Below the pieces are notes generated by a model. It had not been told where the DNA came from. It did no database searches and saw only the letters and a list, made by a program, of their open reading frames with translations. From positions 1-40,577 of the forward strand of contig JBJXFP010000146.1 of assembly GCA_046155615.1 (NCBI GenBank): DNA of 40,577 bases, written 5' to 3'. This stretch comes from JANNVZ01 sp046155615 (lineage in GTDB: Bacteria > Bacteroidota > Bacteroidia > Flavobacteriales_D > Sanyastnellaceae). Shown in pieces: positions 10,016 through 18,203 of the stretch; the stretch's first letter is position 1; every line of letters begins with the position of its first letter. The translations under genes were made by a program, and so were the position numbers.

Positions 10016-10840
10016 TCAGTTGTTTTGTTCTTCATCATATTTCTCAAGTACTTCATCCACGGGCTGCCACAGTTCTATCTTGTTGCCATCAGGATCCAAA
10101 ATCCAGGCGAATTTTCCATACTCAAAACTTTCTGGTGTGCCCACAGTGGTCACACCCTTTTCAGTAAGCAGCAACAATAGTCCATCCAAATCTTCTACCC
10201 GGAAGTTGAGCATGAATCTGCTTTGGCTGGGTGCATAATAATCTGTCGATTCGCTGAAAATGCTGAACTCGGTGCGGCCCATGCGGCCCGGTCTGTTTCG
10301 TTCACGCCACTTGAAGGTTTGATATGCGTTTTTTCCGAAGCGGGTACCAAGATGCTCATCATACCAGGCAGCCAATTTCTCGGGAGATGGCGATTTGAAA
10401 AATACACCACCAAATCCGTATACTTTTTTCTTTGCATCATCCGAAGTGGCCATTACTGTGTCCATGATGGCTTGTGGAATTTTAGTATCAGCCATCATTG
10501 TCCAAACAGAAATTTTTGCTCCATCAATCACACACTTCAACGCCACAGGTATATTGAATGAGTTGGACGCAGAAGGCAGTAAACCAGCGCTGGCTGTGGC
10601 TTTTCCCATGGCCATTAGCTTGTTGCCAGATTCAAACACATCATCTATCTCCAACTTATAGTCAGTGAAAATGCTGAAGTAAAGCGCCCAGCTTTCCATG
10701 CTGGCAGCCCTGCCCACTACTTTGCGGCCATTCATATCAGTGTAAATGTGGTCGGTATGGAGCAATGCGCTGATGCCCTCAGCATGGTGGTTGTTGATGG
10801 CCTCTACCATCTGCCTGAATATTTTTTCGCAGGGGTTCAT
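10016..10840 (-). CDS. NTF2-like (SnoaL) and VOC/glyoxalase fusion protein
   Basis: From the ATG at 10840 the protein has 274 residues; an upstream in-frame ATG at 10888 adds a 16-residue leader that does not look like part of the fold. Residues 1 to about 120 read as a SnoaL/NTF2-like cone domain (IFRQMVEAINNHHAEGISAL, then VVGRAASMESWALYFSIFTDY). Residues about 140-265 are a VOC (glyoxalase-like) module ending in FAWILDPDGNKIELWQPVD, the usual metal-site strand with a Glu ligand. Each domain family includes small-molecule enzymes and binding proteins; I cannot name a substrate. Cytoplasmic location is expected as there is no signal sequence. The small exported gene at 9463-10011 begins 4 bp after the stop. 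Confidence 0.88.
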   Translation of the reverse strand: MNPCEKIFRQMVEAINNHHAEGISALLHTDHIYTDMNGRKVVGRAASMESWALYFSIFTDYKLEIDDVFESGNKLMAMGKATASAGLLPSASNSFNIPVALKCVIDGAKISVWTMMADTKIPQAIMDTVMATSDDAKKKVYGFGGVFFKSPSPEKLAAWYDEHLGTRFGKNAYQTFKWRERNRPGRMGRTEFSIFSESTDYYAPSQSRFMLNFRVEDLDGLLLLLTEKGVTTVGTPESFEYGKFAWILDPDGNKIELWQPVDEVLEKYDEEQNN

Positions 10841-10960
10841 GTCAACTTGGGTTGGTGCAGCGAATAAAATCAAACTATTGTCAGGCAAATGATTTTACTC
10901 CTTGCAGACATCACTAAAATTATTTTTTGCAGCTTGCTGCTGAAATCTATGTGAGGCGGT

Positions 10961-10968
10961 TACATTTG
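10961..10968 (+). promoter_or_regulatory. Probable -7 box of the rpsP promoter
   Basis: TACATTTG matches the Bacteroidota -7 consensus TAnnTTTG exactly and lies 65 bp before the rpsP ATG. A CTTG at 10933-10936 is a possible -33 element but the spacing (24 bp) is a little long. An untranslated leader of about 55-60 nt would result. Confidence 0.5.
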
Positions 10969-11033
10969 CCGCCCTTTAGAAAAAAAAGTTCAAATCTGTT
11001 TAACCGGGTTTCGTACCCAACCAACAACACAAC

Positions 11034-11678
11034 ATGGCAGTAAAACTCAGACTTCAACGTCACGGTAAGAAAGGCAAGCCCTTCTTCCACATTGTAGCAG
11101 CAGACTCACGTTCACCTCGCGATGGTAAATACATCGAAAGGGTGGGTAGCTACAACCCCAACACCAATCCCGCAACCATTTTGCTCGACAACGAGAAAGC
11201 CCTTGACTGGCTTAGCAATGGTGCACAACCCACCGACACTGTGCGTGCTATACTTAGCTACACAGGCGTGTTGCTGAAGCAGCACCTTGCTAAAGGAGTG
11301 GCCAAAGGCGCCCTCACTCAGGAGGAAGCCGACAAGCGTTTCGATGCATGGGTTGCCGACAAGACCGGCAAAATCCAATCGAAGAAGGATGGCTTGAGCA
11401 AAGAAGCAGAAGAAGCACGAAACAAAGCATTGAAAGCTGAGCGCGCAGTAAACGAAGCTCGCCTGAAAGCGATGACTGCCGCTGCCGAAGAAGCATCAGC
11501 CGCTGCCAACGAAGCCGCTGCCGTAATTGAAGAAGCTCCTGCTGCTGTGGCTGAAGAAGCTCCAGCTGTAGATGAAGCTCCTGCCGCTGAAGAGGCTCCT
11601 GTAGCTGAAGCTGTAGTAGCTCCGGCTGCCGAGGAAGCACCTGCTGCCGATGCCCCTGCGGAAAACACAGAGGCATAA
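11034..11678 (+). CDS. rpsP: 30S ribosomal protein S16 with long Ala/Glu-rich tail
   Basis: The first 85 or so residues are a standard S16: MAVKLRLQRHGKKGKPFFHI, then AADSRSPRDGKYIERVGSYNP, then DNEKALDWLSNGAQPTDTVR. S16 is a primary binder of 16S rRNA in assembly of the 30S subunit. The protein is 214 residues, against about 80-90 in E. coli. The extra part is a helical charged stretch (about 86-150) followed by a low-complexity tail of EEAPAA-type repeats to the C-terminus. Bacteroidota S16 proteins commonly carry an extension, though this one seems on the long side. The gene stands alone between a TAnnTTTG promoter and a strong intrinsic terminator, without the usual rimM/trmD/rplS partners. 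Confidence 0.97.
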   Translation: MAVKLRLQRHGKKGKPFFHIVAADSRSPRDGKYIERVGSYNPNTNPATILLDNEKALDWLSNGAQPTDTVRAILSYTGVLLKQHLAKGVAKGALTQEEADKRFDAWVADKTGKIQSKKDGLSKEAEEARNKALKAERAVNEARLKAMTAAAEEASAAANEAAAVIEEAPAAVAEEAPAVDEAPAAEEAPVAEAVVAPAAEEAPAADAPAENTEA

Positions 11679-11712
11679 CATTCTGAATTATTCATCGTCA
11701 TTGATAGAATTG

Positions 11713-11748
11713 CCGGCCCTTCGCACACGAAGGGCCGGTTTCGTTTTT
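11713..11748 (+). terminator. Intrinsic terminator of rpsP
   Basis: A perfect 11-bp stem (CCGGCCCTTCG at 11713-11723 with CGAAGGGCCGG at 11728-11738) closes a four-base CACA loop and is followed by TTTCGTTTTT. It lies 35 bp after the rpsP stop. This is a textbook Rho-independent terminator. Confidence 0.93.
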
Positions 11749-11840
11749 CTACAATTCACTTTTCGCAACCTTATCCGAATCCAATTTGTGTTGCCCCATT
11801 TTCCTGAATCTTGCAAGCGCTCCTGACGGCACTTTTTTTA

Positions 11841-13334
11841 ATGAAGATTTTCTCAAAGAAAAAATCCAACGTTGCATTTCGACAATGCAAGCACAAATTG
11901 TATGGTATCGCCATGTTGGTGTTCATGTGCAACATGGCTCAGGCACAGGTTAGCAAGGCCGAGTTGCTTACTGCCGAGCAAATGCACGAAGACTTAGACT
12001 CGCTACTGAACACCATTGTACAAAGCCACCCCAAGCCTGGTGGCTTTGCTGATTTGCTGACATTAGAAACCGCATTTGCATACGCATCCAGTGCAATAAC
12101 AGAATCAAAAACTACGATTCAGTTTGCTGAAATTGTTTCTGCACTGATGCTCACCATGCACGATTCGCACAGTGGAATGGACTACGCACAACTGCAGCAG
12201 ATGTGTCTCGATGAAGATGGATTCGTATTGCCATTTGCAAGTTTTGGCAACACCGGAAAAATTTATGTGAACTACGATTGGGAAGAAAAAATTCCGAGAG
12301 GCAGCAGACTACTCAACATCAACGGAATGAGTGCAGACTCGCTGCTTGCAAGGGCCATGCAATTTGCTTGCACAGAAGGCAATGCCGATGATGCACAGCT
12401 TGCAGTAGCCCATGCACTGATGCCACTTGTTGCTTCACTATACACTCCGGCAGATTCGCTTAACCACATAGAGATAGAAAACATACATACCGGCAACAAG
12501 GAATTGGTGGTGCTGAAAGGCTATGCAAAAAAGGAATATGGCAAGTTGCGCAGACAGCGCAATGCCATGGATGAGCACAAACAGATGAAACTGCAATGGA
12601 ATGAAAACGGAACCTGTGCCATTCTGAAAGTGGAAACTTTTGCCCCTGACAAGCCCGGTGTTTACAAGCGATTCATAAGAAGTGCTTTCAGCGAAATTGC
12701 TGACCACAACTGCGACACACTCATATTAGACATACGCAACAATGGCGGAGGCAGCAGCAGTTGGGTGGAATATCTCTATTCATTTATAGACACTGCGGGC
12801 TACAACACACCCAGCAATGTGATTGCAAAAAACAGCCAACTTGCAAGACAAAGAACCAAAGTGTTGAATAAAGGTTTTTCGAAATTCATATTGAGAACTT
12901 TTTTTGGAAAGAATGAAGACGTGGCGAGCTTTCTTCGTGTGGCCGACTTACCAATTGGTAAATTGGATACAGCTTTTTTCACAGAAAAAACAATACAGAA
13001 AAAAAACATCGTGTACACTGGCCGATGTTATCTGCTCATCAATGGACTTACAGCTTCAGCAGGTGTTGATTTTACCAATGCATTCATGACAAAAAAACGC
13101 GGACTTGTGGTAGGAAGACCTTGCCTGGGGCCACATACAGGTACTTGGGGTAATCCGGCCATTTATACCCTGCCACAAAGCGAACTGCGTGTAAGCATTG
13201 CTACCATCCGGTATAACTACGACAATACATTTAGCTATGCAACAGAAGCCATACAACCTGATGTGCCAGTAGTGCAGACACCCCGCAGCGCCAGTGCGAA
13301 GAGCGATGCGTGGCTTGATGCCGTACGGAAATAA
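11841..13334 (+). CDS. Exported S41 family peptidase
   Basis: From the ATG at 11841 the protein has 497 residues, with a basic n-region and a hydrophobic core (LYGIAMLVFMCNMAQAQ) giving a signal peptide about 36 residues long. An earlier ATG at 11811 only lengthens the leader. S41 features are a short MHDSHSGM segment like the D.HT motif of tricorn-type members, LILDIRNNGGGSSSWVEYLY, and LINGLTASAGVDFTN, where the serine of TASAG is the expected nucleophile. The lysine that follows in CtpA-type enzymes (TFGKG) appears as CLGPHTG here, so this looks closer to the Ser-His type than to CtpA. The probable location is the periplasm or cell surface. The gene converges on the NADH dehydrogenase gene with a 12-bp gap. 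Confidence 0.85.
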   Translation: MKIFSKKKSNVAFRQCKHKLYGIAMLVFMCNMAQAQVSKAELLTAEQMHEDLDSLLNTIVQSHPKPGGFADLLTLETAFAYASSAITESKTTIQFAEIVSALMLTMHDSHSGMDYAQLQQMCLDEDGFVLPFASFGNTGKIYVNYDWEEKIPRGSRLLNINGMSADSLLARAMQFACTEGNADDAQLAVAHALMPLVASLYTPADSLNHIEIENIHTGNKELVVLKGYAKKEYGKLRRQRNAMDEHKQMKLQWNENGTCAILKVETFAPDKPGVYKRFIRSAFSEIADHNCDTLILDIRNNGGGSSSWVEYLYSFIDTAGYNTPSNVIAKNSQLARQRTKVLNKGFSKFILRTFFGKNEDVASFLRVADLPIGKLDTAFFTEKTIQKKNIVYTGRCYLLINGLTASAGVDFTNAFMTKKRGLVVGRPCLGPHTGTWGNPAIYTLPQSELRVSIATIRYNYDNTFSYATEAIQPDVPVVQTPRSASAKSDAWLDAVRK

Positions 13335-13346
13335 GTTCCAGTCATT

Positions 13347-14612
13347 TCACCTTTTGTATGGTCTGATGATGAGGCGCAGATCGCGTGCATGGCGCAAATA
13401 GTTTTGCGCCCAGTTGAGTATCACCACCAACTTATTTCTGAATCCTATAAGTTGATACACGTGAACAAGCAGCCATGCTACCCATGCTATCCATCCAAAG
13501 AGTTTTAGATTTCTTATTTCTGTAACAGCCTTGTTGCGACCAATGGTGGCCATACTTCCAAGGTTTTTGTATTCGAAAGGTTGCGGGTCTTTTCCGCTTC
13601 TTATCAGTGCAATGTTTTTTGCAAGGAGGGTACCTTGCTGCATTGCTGGTTGTGCTACCATGGCATGACCACGTGGATTTTTTTCATCCATCATAGCAGC
13701 TACATCGCCTATGGCGAATATGTTTTTGACACCCATCACTCTGTTGAACGCATCCACCGCAATGCGGTCTGTAGCAATAGATTCAGCGGGCAAGCCATCG
13801 GGTATGTTGGCCTTCACACCGGCTGCCCATATCACCATGCTGGCATTCAACTCTGCGCCACTTTTACAAATTATTTTTTTGCTATCGTAATCTGTTACAC
13901 GTTCATTCAGTCGCACATCCACACCCATTTTTTGCAAGGCAGCAAGTGCATGTGCGCTGCTCTCCTCGCTGAATTCTTTGAGCACACGCGCATTGCTGTC
14001 TATCAGGTGTATATCCATCACGCGCATGTCTAAGTCGGGATAATCGCTGGGCAAAATGTCCTTCTTCAATTCGGCAAGTGCGCCTGCAAGTTCTACACCT
14101 GTGGGGCCGCCACCTACTATCACTATACCCATCAGCGAATCTTTGTACACCGCATCGTTGGTGAGCAATGCCTTCTCTAAGTTTTGCAGCATGAGGCTAC
14201 GTATGTCCAATGCTTCTGATACTGTCTTCATTGGCATGGAGCGTTGCGCAATGTTCACATTGCCGAAGTAGTTGGTGGTGGCTCCGGTGGCTATCACCAA
14301 ATAATCGTATTCCAATTCGCCTATGTCTGTATAAACTTTTTTTTCGTCAGCACCTATGCCCTGCACTTCAGCCATCCGGAAATAATAATTCAGGTAGTGG
14401 TTGAAAATTTTGCGAAACGGATAAGCAATGTTGCCAGGCTCAAGACCCGCAGTGGCTACCTGATAAAGCAAAGGTTGAAAAGCGTGGTAGTTGTGTTTGT
14501 CGAGCAGCACTACCTGAAATCTTTTGTTCTTCAGCTTGCGTGCAAGCTGCAAGCCTCCGAAGCCACCACCCACTATCACCACGCGCTCAGTATCTGTTTT
14601 TGGAATGTTCAC
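13347..14612 (-). CDS. ndh: Type II NADH:quinone oxidoreductase
   Basis: This 421-residue single-subunit flavoprotein should oxidise NADH and reduce quinone at the cytoplasmic membrane without pumping protons. The N-terminal FAD motif GGGFGG is at residues 15-20, followed by DKHNYHAFQPLLYQVATAGL, a hallmark of NDH-2. The NADH-binding fold IVIVGGGPTGVELAG lies near 162-176. FAIGDVAA is the second FAD motif. A hydrophobic C-terminal segment (FGWIAWVAWLLVHVYQLIGF) should attach it to the membrane. The start is a GTG at 14612: an in-frame TAA directly precedes it and the Rossmann strand begins within ten residues, so no other start fits. A -7 box lies 47 bp upstream. Confidence 0.93.
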   Translation of the reverse strand: MNIPKTDTERVVIVGGGFGGLQLARKLKNKRFQVVLLDKHNYHAFQPLLYQVATAGLEPGNIAYPFRKIFNHYLNYYFRMAEVQGIGADEKKVYTDIGELEYDYLVIATGATTNYFGNVNIAQRSMPMKTVSEALDIRSLMLQNLEKALLTNDAVYKDSLMGIVIVGGGPTGVELAGALAELKKDILPSDYPDLDMRVMDIHLIDSNARVLKEFSEESSAHALAALQKMGVDVRLNERVTDYDSKKIICKSGAELNASMVIWAAGVKANIPDGLPAESIATDRIAVDAFNRVMGVKNIFAIGDVAAMMDEKNPRGHAMVAQPAMQQGTLLAKNIALIRSGKDPQPFEYKNLGSMATIGRNKAVTEIRNLKLFGWIAWVAWLLVHVYQLIGFRNKLVVILNWAQNYLRHARDLRLIIRPYKR

Positions 14613-14658
14613 TTATGTGCGAAAAAGTAAAAGTTTGTAGCTGAGATATTGTTTGTGA

Positions 14659-14666
14659 CGAAAGTA
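14659..14666 (-). promoter_or_regulatory. Probable -7 box of the ndh promoter
   Basis: On the minus strand the box reads TACTTTCG inside CTACTTTCGTC. The same 11 bases occur in front of the secreted PKD gene at 35461-35471. It fits TAnnTTTG with one change and ends 47 bp before the GTG start. No clean -33 TTTG is seen. Confidence 0.42.
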
Positions 14667-14888
14667 GAGGGTTAGGGGAACTATAAAATTTGCTTGCACC
14701 AATTTACAATTTATTCTTCCACCGTTTCAATTTCACCAATCCATCTGATTTTGTAAATTTATTTTGTGTCCCCCCAAAATAATTCACGTTGAAAACTCTG
14801 TTCATATAAGCGGCTTAGCACAGCCATCACACGCAGTTGATACAGATATGTTTGAATACCCAAGTCGTATAAATAAAACGCACAAATT

Positions 14889-15431
14889 ATGCTCGCGATT
14901 TTTGGAAAGAAAAAATTGAGTACCGAACGCACAGCACATCTGTTCGCTCACAACATCATAGAAACCGTGGAGAGCGGTTTTCCTGACATAGCCGGATTCA
15001 TCAACGATTCGCCTGAGTTTGTTACCTCCCCATGTATATTGCCTGAGGACTACGGGCGCTTTCTGATGATAGTGGTGGCAGGCAACTATGCATACATCTC
15101 ACAACAATTTCAGGATGGCGAAGACAAACAAATCATTGCGCAATGCAATGAAAAACTTGCACCTGTTTTTGGCATGTCAACCATTGCATTTGCCGATACC
15201 ATTGCAGAATATAAAAGCTACATGAGCCGTGTGAACACGCCATCCAAGAACACAGTGTATGCCATGTCTAAAGCAGTTTTTTTCAAATACAATCTCAACC
15301 AACATCAGGATGATTATTTCAAACAGATGAAAACTCCGAACCCCATTTTCTTGAAATCGCTTGACGAGTTGATGAAAAATTTTGTGTGGGACTGGGAAGT
15401 TTTTACAGAAAAATATAAGGTGGTGGCCTAA
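14889..15431 (+). CDS. Conserved hypothetical cytoplasmic protein
   Basis: A 180-residue soluble protein without signal peptide or membrane helix. It opens with MLAIFGKKKLSTERTAHLFA and has a helical pattern throughout, with a conserved-looking SPEFVTSPCILPEDYGRFLM segment and a C-terminal DELMKNFVWDWEVF motif. I recall similar unknown proteins in Bacteroidota but cannot assign a family or function. It stands alone: the ndh gene diverges 276 bp upstream and an intrinsic terminator follows 28 bp after the stop. The upstream gap is AT-rich and holds no other feature I could identify beyond the ndh -7 box. Confidence 0.8.
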   Translation: MLAIFGKKKLSTERTAHLFAHNIIETVESGFPDIAGFINDSPEFVTSPCILPEDYGRFLMIVVAGNYAYISQQFQDGEDKQIIAQCNEKLAPVFGMSTIAFADTIAEYKSYMSRVNTPSKNTVYAMSKAVFFKYNLNQHQDDYFKQMKTPNPIFLKSLDELMKNFVWDWEVFTEKYKVVA

Positions 15432-15459
15432 GACAGCTACTCAATAATAAATTGGAATT

Positions 15460-15483
15460 GGCGCATGGTATTGCGCCTTTTTT
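15460..15483 (+). terminator. Intrinsic terminator after the 180-residue gene
   Basis: GGCGCA (15460-15465) pairs with TGCGCC (15472-15477) over a six-base loop and is followed by six T residues (15478-15483). It also shows that the GTG at 15484 cannot sensibly start the next gene. Confidence 0.78.
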
Positions 15484-15549
15484 GTGGCTTTGATTTGCTC
15501 CACCCTCATTTTTGTTTCGTTGAAATTGCGCAAGACATATCGTGCTTAC

Positions 15550-16929
15550 ATGCTAATTACTTTGGCTTCTGTTGCGATGGCTTACACTGCCTGCCGCAAA
15601 GACAGTGAGACCATGGCAGATGAATATGTGCCCGTAAATCCTGAGTATTGGGCAGGAGGTGAGTGTACCATTTTCTTGAATGGAGCACAAGCTTTCAGCC
15701 AGCCATTAGCCAATTTCACCAATGACAATCGCAACCAATACCTAACAGGCAGCGGCCAGTTTTTCTCCGGCTTTACAACTGATGAAACCGCACAGCACGG
15801 AGGACTTGGCCCGCTCTTCAACACGCCATCGTGCTTGCAATGCCATGTGGGCAATGGCCGATCACAACCACCGCTTACTGAAGATGATGAGAACAGCGGC
15901 CTGCTTATCAGGCTGAGTATTGCCGGTATGGATACACATGGAGGGCCGCTGGGTGTGCCGGCATTTGGCACACAACTGCAAACGCGCGCAACAGATGGCA
16001 ACCTGCCCGAAGGAAAATTTTTTATTGACTATGAGAGTGTAGTTTTTACTTACCCTGATGGTGCAACAGCGACAATGCATCAACCCTATATCAACATTTA
16101 CAATACGTATGAAACACTGCCAGCCGGCTTGCTCAAATCAGCACGCAATGCATCACCTGTTTTTGGACTTGGGCTGCTGGAAGCCATAAGCGAAGAGGAC
16201 ATCGCAGCATTGGTAGATGAGCAAGATGAAAATGGAGACTACATCAGTGGCAAGCTGAACATGGTGTGGAATGTTGCAACACAAAGCATGAGACCAGGAC
16301 GCTTTGGATGGAAGGCATCGTCACCGAATATTTTGCAACAAAGTGCTGAAGCTTTCAATCAGGATATGGGCATCACAACCGCTGAATTTTTTGCAGCAGA
16401 AAATTGTGCTGACCAGACCAACTGCAATGGTGGTGATGCTGAAGCGGCTGACCTGACCAACGATGAGCTGCTTGCTTTGCGCGCATTTGTGCGTGGCATA
16501 GCTGTGCCTGCACCGCGCAACTTAGAAGACGAAATTGTGCAGCAGGGCCGATCGCTTTTCTACTCCATCGGATGCACGGGTTGTCATACGCCACACTTTG
16601 TTACTGCTGCTACTGACTGGCCTGAGTTGAGCGGACAAAGCATCTATCCATACACCGACTTGCTGCTGCACGACCTGGGCGAAGGCCTTGGCGATGGCCG
16701 GCCCGATTTTGACGCAAGTGCCAACGAGTGGCGCACTCCGCCACTTTGGGGAATTGGCCTTACCAAAATTGTAAATCCGGATGCACGCTTCTTGCATGAC
16801 GGGCGTGCAACTACACTGGAAGAGGCCATACTATGGCATGGTGGCGAAGCTTGGTGGGCACGCAATGCATTCGTTGCATTGACCAATTCCGAGCGCGAGG
16901 CAGTTATCAAATTTCTTGAGGCACTTTGA
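15550..16929 (+). CDS. Di-haem oxidoreductase-like cytochrome c lipoprotein
   Basis: From the ATG at 15550 the product has 459 residues. The N-terminus (MLITLASVAMAYTACRKD) is a short hydrophobic leader ending at a cysteine, so a lipoprotein is likely although the lipobox is not ideal. The true start may be a nearby TTG giving a more basic n-region. Two c-type haem sites are visible: CLQCH near residue 95 and CTGCH near 342. The C-terminal FLHDGRATTLEEAILWHGGE is characteristic of the di-haem oxidoreductase (MauG-related, DUF1111-type) family. LGPLFNTPSC before the first haem site also fits. It should act in the periplasm in electron transfer or peroxide-type chemistry; the substrate is unknown. 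No imelysin or iron-uptake neighbour, often seen with this family, is present. Confidence 0.9.
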   Translation: MLITLASVAMAYTACRKDSETMADEYVPVNPEYWAGGECTIFLNGAQAFSQPLANFTNDNRNQYLTGSGQFFSGFTTDETAQHGGLGPLFNTPSCLQCHVGNGRSQPPLTEDDENSGLLIRLSIAGMDTHGGPLGVPAFGTQLQTRATDGNLPEGKFFIDYESVVFTYPDGATATMHQPYINIYNTYETLPAGLLKSARNASPVFGLGLLEAISEEDIAALVDEQDENGDYISGKLNMVWNVATQSMRPGRFGWKASSPNILQQSAEAFNQDMGITTAEFFAAENCADQTNCNGGDAEAADLTNDELLALRAFVRGIAVPAPRNLEDEIVQQGRSLFYSIGCTGCHTPHFVTAATDWPELSGQSIYPYTDLLLHDLGEGLGDGRPDFDASANEWRTPPLWGIGLTKIVNPDARFLHDGRATTLEEAILWHGGEAWWARNAFVALTNSEREAVIKFLEAL

Positions 16930-17088
16930 TTTTCTGTTTTTCTTTTCATTCGTTTTTACAATTTTTTCTCCTTTACAATTCTTGATTCTTGCACGTATCA
17001 CATCTTTTATCAAGTTGCATTATCGGAGCAGCCATAGTTTAGCCACGCAGGTTTTTTTGTTTCTCATAAAAGGAAATCAGCAGACAAT

Positions 17089-17736
17089 ATGATACACGAA
17101 ATAGGCCGTCATCACAGCATTTTCAATCAGTATGTGAGGGAGATTCGCGATGAGCAGATGCAAACCGACCGCATGCGATTCAGAAGAAATATTGAACGCA
17201 TAGGAGAAATAACAGCTTATGAAATTTCGAAAACCTTTCGCTATGAACCGGAGCTTGTAACCACTCCGCTGGGCGAAGCAGAGGTACATGTACCTGCCGA
17301 GAATCCTGTAATCTGTTCCATCATGCGTGCCGGTCTTCCATTTCACCAGGGCTTGCTCAACATGTGGGATGCCGCTGACAATGCTTTTGTGGCCGCATAC
17401 CGCAGGCATCACAAGGGTGGTGATTTTGAAATAGAAGTGGACTACATGAGCGCTCCTTCGCTCGAAGGACGCACACTGATACTTGCTGATGTGATGGTGG
17501 CAACAGGCGCAAGCATTGTGAATGTGTATAAAGAATTATTGCGCAGAGGCGCACCTCAAAAAATACATGTGGCGTGTGTGATAGCTACGCAGGTGGGCAT
17601 TGACCATGTGCGCGCGCACCTGCCCGAAGGCACCGTGGTATGGGCCGGAGCCATAGACCATGAACTGACTGCACAAGCTTATATAGTACCCGGACTGGGC
17701 GATGCCGGTGACCTTGCATATGGGAGGAAAGACTGA
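17089..17736 (+). CDS. upp: Uracil phosphoribosyltransferase
   Basis: A 215-residue cytoplasmic enzyme that makes UMP from uracil and PRPP in pyrimidine salvage. The PRPP-binding segment LILADVMVATGASIV lies at about 130-144. CSIMRAGLPFHQGLL matches the conserved R-AG loop, and the uracil-binding end YIVPGLGDAGDLAYG is present. The usual DPMLATG of E. coli is DVMVATG here, within the range seen in Bacteroidota. The TGA stop shares its A with the ATG of the next gene (17736), so the downstream membrane protein is probably translationally coupled. The 160 bp upstream hold no clear promoter box. Confidence 0.95.
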   Translation: MIHEIGRHHSIFNQYVREIRDEQMQTDRMRFRRNIERIGEITAYEISKTFRYEPELVTTPLGEAEVHVPAENPVICSIMRAGLPFHQGLLNMWDAADNAFVAAYRRHHKGGDFEIEVDYMSAPSLEGRTLILADVMVATGASIVNVYKELLRRGAPQKIHVACVIATQVGIDHVRAHLPEGTVVWAGAIDHELTAQAYIVPGLGDAGDLAYGRKD

Positions 17737-18203
17737 TGTGGATTTATTTATCAAGGGTCTTATTCTGGTGGTTTTGGGCAGGGATCAAATTCATCATCAC
17801 TCCATTCCTCATGATTTTCAATCAGCAATGGAACATGGGGAATGAGCACTGGAGCTACTTAGAAACACTGGGTATTGTAAGTTCAGGTGCAGCATTGTGG
17901 GCTTTCATATTTTTTCATTTTGGCGAATACATTTTCGGTTGGCTGGCTACTCACTTCGGTACCAAACGCAGAAAATTCACCAGAAGAAACAGGTGGTTTG
18001 TGCGTGTGAAACGCAGATGGGGACTCAAGGGGCTGCTGCTCATTTCGGGTCTTATCTCCGTACCTATAGCATCAGTTATTTGTGCCAAGCTCTATAGACA
18101 CAACAGCACAGCACTGCCCAAACTCATCATCGCATTTTTTGTGTGGACTGTGGTGCTGACAAGTGCTGCTTACGGAATGAAAATATTAGGCATGAATCTG
18201 TGA
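17736..18203 (+). CDS. Small integral membrane protein, function unknown
   Basis: A 155-residue protein with about four hydrophobic segments: an N-terminal one (VLFWWFWAGIKFIITPFLMI), one near residues 45-70 (IVSSGAALWAFIFFHFGEYI), one near 95-115 (GLLLISGLISVPIASVICA) and a last one near 128-150. A strongly basic loop (TKRRKFTRRNRWFVRVKRRW) between the second and third suggests a cytoplasmic loop by the positive-inside rule. The pattern of the third segment faintly recalls small multidrug-export or DedA-like proteins, but I would not name a family. It overlaps upp by one base upstream and the yjjG-like gene by four bases downstream, so all three are very likely one operon. Confidence 0.85.
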   Translation: MWIYLSRVLFWWFWAGIKFIITPFLMIFNQQWNMGNEHWSYLETLGIVSSGAALWAFIFFHFGEYIFGWLATHFGTKRRKFTRRNRWFVRVKRRWGLKGLLLISGLISVPIASVICAKLYRHNSTALPKLIIAFFVWTVVLTSAAYGMKILGMNL

